Below are positions 62,122-64,000 of a stretch of 64,000 nt of DNA, piece by piece. The stretch spans positions 248,001 through 312,000 of the forward strand of contig CAZKRY010000005.1 of the NCBI GenBank assembly GCA_964555355.1, read 5' to 3'. Source of the stretch: CAIKBL01 sp964555355 (lineage in GTDB: Bacteria > Pseudomonadota > Gammaproteobacteria > Ga0077536). How positions within the stretch are numbered: the stretch's first letter is position 1; each line of letters begins with the position of its first letter. A model generated the notes under the pieces. That model was not told the DNA's origin. It searched no databases and saw nothing but the letters and a program-made list of their open reading frames with translations. The position numbers were made by a program, and so were the translations under genes.

Positions 62122-62706
62122 TTATCGAACCGGTGTTTGGCGTAAATGTGCCGCGCGAATGATGGCGCGTAAATCGGCCGCGGCATCGGCAAAGATCTCG
62201 TTAGTCACCACAAACTCGTATTCCGGGCAATGCGAGATCTCGGCTTCCGCTTGTTGCATGCGGCGGTCGATGACGTCTTCCCGGTCCTCACCGCGCTGCT
62301 CCAAGCGCCGGCGCAACTCCCCCAACGAGGGCGGCAGAATGAAGATCGAAATGGCAGACGGGTACAACTCGCGAATGCGCCGCGCGCCTTGCCAGTCGAT
62401 TTCCAAAATGACATCCATGCCGGCGGCAAGCGCTTGTTCGACCGCGGCGCGGGAGGTGCCGTAGTAGTTATCGAACACCTTGGCATGTTCCACAAACGCA
62501 TCCGCCGTGACCATCGCATGAAAGGCGGGGACGTCGACAAAGAAATAATCGACGCCGTCACGCTCGCCGGGCCGGATCGCGCGAGTGGTATGCGATACGG
62601 AGACCGTGAGGTTTGGCACGCTCTTTAGCAATTCGTGCATTAGGCTGGTTTTGCCGGCGCCCGAAGGCGCTGAGACCACGAAAAGTAGGGCGGTGCGTCG
62701 TGACAT
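62122..62706 (-). CDS. gmk: Guanylate kinase
   Basis: 194 residues. P-loop SAPSGAGKTSL (12-22), GMP-binding SVSHTTRAIRPGE and ILEIDWQGARRIRE. Makes GDP from GMP. Nine bases after yicC, then 114 bases to rpoZ, within which GAGCCGG...CCGGCTC form an inverted repeat without a T-run. Confidence 0.95.
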   Translation of the reverse strand: MSRRTALLFVVSAPSGAGKTSLMHELLKSVPNLTVSVSHTTRAIRPGERDGVDYFFVDVPAFHAMVTADAFVEHAKVFDNYYGTSRAAVEQALAAGMDVILEIDWQGARRIRELYPSAISIFILPPSLGELRRRLEQRGEDREDVIDRRMQQAEAEISHCPEYEFVVTNEIFADAAADLRAIIRAAHLRQTPVR

Positions 62707-62715
62707 GGAGGGGGC

Positions 62716-63582
62716 TTATTCGATGTTTTGAATTTGCTCGCGGATCTGTTCGATCAGGACTTTTAATTCAACCGACGCACCGGAAGTATCGACATGCGCG
62801 GACTTGGAACCGAGCGTATTCGCTTCTCGATTTAACTCCTGCATTAAAAAGTCGAGCCGCCGGCCGATCGGCTCTTTCTGTCGCATCACGCGCGTGACTT
62901 CGGCGAGATGCGCTTCCAGTCGATCCAGCTCTTCCGCCACATCCAACCGTTGAATCAACAGCGCGCATTCCTGTTCCACGCGCACCGGATCGAGTGTGCC
63001 GGCGAGTTCGGTCAGTCGTTGCGCATGTCGCTGACGAATGGCGGCGATGATTTCAGGCACTCGCAGACGCAGGCCCTTGGTGATATCGGCCATGGCGGTG
63101 CAACGCTGGAGAACTAAGTCTTGCAGCTTGTGGCCTTCGCGCTCGCGGGTTTCGACCAATTGCGCGAGTGCGCGGTCGAGCTCGGCCAGTACGGCGGCCG
63201 AGAGTGAATCAAAATCAACTTCGCGATTCTCGAGAACCCCCGGCCAGCGCAGGACATCGAGCGGGTTGAGCGGCGCCGCGCCGGGCAGCCATCCCGCGAT
63301 TTTGTCGGCCGCGCGCAACACTTCGCGTGCTACGGAGTCGTTCACTTTGATCTGAAAGTCTTCGCGCGCCGAGGTCTCGAACTTGAGTGCGCAATCGACT
63401 TTGCCGCGATTAACGCGAGCGGTGATGCGGTTACGGACTTCGCCCTCCAAGGCCCGTAACTCCTCGGGTAGGCGCAGACCAATTTCGACATAACGATGAT
63501 TGACCGAGCGCAACTCCCACACCACGCGCCCCCATGTATTCGTACTTTCGAGTCGCGCGAATGCCGTCATGCTGCGAGCCAT
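62716..63582 (-). CDS. yicC: YicC family endoribonuclease
   Basis: 288 residues, standard length. Starts MARSMTAFARLEST, with the YicC_N domain containing ELRSVNHRYVEIGLRLPEEL, and ends with the DUF1732 part QKEPIGRRLDFLMQELNREANTLGSK. E. coli YicC is reported as a stress-linked RNase acting on the sRNA RyhB. Divergent from rph in the standard arrangement. Confidence 0.95.
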   Translation of the reverse strand: MARSMTAFARLESTNTWGRVVWELRSVNHRYVEIGLRLPEELRALEGEVRNRITARVNRGKVDCALKFETSAREDFQIKVNDSVAREVLRAADKIAGWLPGAAPLNPLDVLRWPGVLENREVDFDSLSAAVLAELDRALAQLVETREREGHKLQDLVLQRCTAMADITKGLRLRVPEIIAAIRQRHAQRLTELAGTLDPVRVEQECALLIQRLDVAEELDRLEAHLAEVTRVMRQKEPIGRRLDFLMQELNREANTLGSKSAHVDTSGASVELKVLIEQIREQIQNIE

Positions 63583-63635
63583 GGGCCAGGCCTTTGAGTT
63601 TGGTAATGAAATCGAATCTTATCAGCTTAGGTCGT

Positions 63636-63641
63636 TATAAT
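63636..63641 (+). promoter_or_regulatory. Candidate -10 box for rph
   Basis: A perfect TATAAT lies 30 bases before the rph start in the 89-base divergent yicC/rph gap. No good -35 match is found at 17 or 18 bases upstream, so the promoter may be of the weak -35 type. Confidence 0.5.
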
Positions 63642-63671
63642 CGGCGCCTCCCAAGTTTTCGGATATCCCCT

Positions 63672-64000
63672 ATGAGCCTTCGCCCCAGCGGCCGCACGCC
63701 GGATGAGCTACGCCCCGTGCGCATTACCCGCCACTACACCGTGCATGCGGAGGGCTCGGTACTCGTCGAGTTCGGCAACACGCGCGTGTTGTGCACGGCC
63801 AGTATCGAAGACAAACCGCCGGCCTGGCTTAAAGGCAAGGGCGAGGGTTGGGTCACCGCCGAATACGGCATGTTGCCGCGCGCCACGCATAGCCGCACGC
63901 GCCGTGAGGCGGCGAGCGGCAAGCAAAGCGGGCGCACGCTCGAAATTCAACGTCTGATCGGGCGGAGCCTCCGCGCGGTGGTCGATCGCGCGGCGCTCGG
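63672..64000 (+). CDS. rph: Ribonuclease PH, 3' truncated by window
   Basis: First 109 residues, cut at the window end. The start MSLRPSGRTPDELRPVRITR, VLVEFGNTRVLCTASIED, WVTAEYGMLPRATHSR and the QRLIGRSLRAVVD segment are those of RNase PH, a phosphorolytic 3'-5' exonuclease that trims tRNA ends. Divergent from yicC. Confidence 0.95.
   Translation, partial: MSLRPSGRTPDELRPVRITRHYTVHAEGSVLVEFGNTRVLCTASIEDKPPAWLKGKGEGWVTAEYGMLPRATHSRTRREAASGKQSGRTLEIQRLIGRSLRAVVDRAAL

Overview
The window looks like a scaffold from a fairly GC-rich gammaproteobacterium. The best anchor is the right end, where rph / yicC-gmk-rpoZ-spoT-ridA-recG-ubiA lie in the order familiar from Gammaproteobacteria. UbiA, a bifunctional SpoT and many TonB/Exb-type envelope proteins fit a Gram-negative host. 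A run of exactly 100 N at 15554-15653, inside a tandem repeat, shows a draft assembly, possibly a metagenome bin. The lineage below class level cannot be told from the sequence.

Region 1 (1-15.4 kb) is the most unusual part. An MMPL/RND exporter (5' end cut by the window), a secreted YCF48-type beta-propeller, a long hairpin-rich leader and a DUF1302 outer-membrane protein end at a clear terminator. Then comes a compact five-gene operon: an ExbB/TolQ-type proton channel, two ExbD/TolR-type proteins, a protein whose N-terminus looks like TonB (Ser-x3-His in the membrane anchor, then a Pro-rich spacer) but which carries a von Willebrand A domain where TonB has its C-terminal domain, and a secreted helical-repeat protein. 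The second ExbD has Asn where the proton-carrying Asp should be. An acyl-CoA ligase, a CobW-type GTPase and a DUF1329 protein (the usual partner of DUF1302) follow. I infer a proton-motive-force-driven envelope machine tied to movement of a hydrophobic, CoA-activated substrate. This is the best candidate for an undescribed system.

Region 2 (15.7-33.3 kb) is catabolic. It holds an SCP-x-like thiolase, a dimethylglycine/sarcosine dehydrogenase-like flavoprotein, two complete HyuA/HyuB (hydantoinase/oxoprolinase/acetone-carboxylase superfamily) pairs on opposite strands, a methyltransferase, a cNMP-domain patatin, an MFS carrier, a RidA-family protein and a TetR regulator with a palindromic candidate operator in front of the second HyuA/B operon.

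Region 3 (33.4-50.6 kb) is mixed. It has a double-cNMP/rhodanese/coiled-coil protein and a second cNMP/coiled-coil protein, SAM hydrolase, DUF1993, an acyl-CoA dehydrogenase-like flavoprotein, a zinc uptake group (ZIP, small His/Cys protein, ZnuD-like receptor), a PatB-type C-S lyase, PBP4-type DacB, and an agmatine/putrescine group (AguB, PuuA-like ligase, class III aminotransferase, AguA).

Region 4 (50.6-54.9 kb) holds a CaiB-type CoA transferase, then a small accessory patch with a VanZ-like protein, an apparently frameshifted lipoprotein, a DUF433/DUF5615 toxin-antitoxin pair, and copies of a short ATGGGTGTCC-type repeat at both edges. Region 5 (54.4-64 kb) has CBS and Sel1 proteins followed by the housekeeping spoT/gmk/rph block. 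A bipartite REP-like repeat of about 110 bp, with half-copies and tandem expansions, fills most of the larger gaps.
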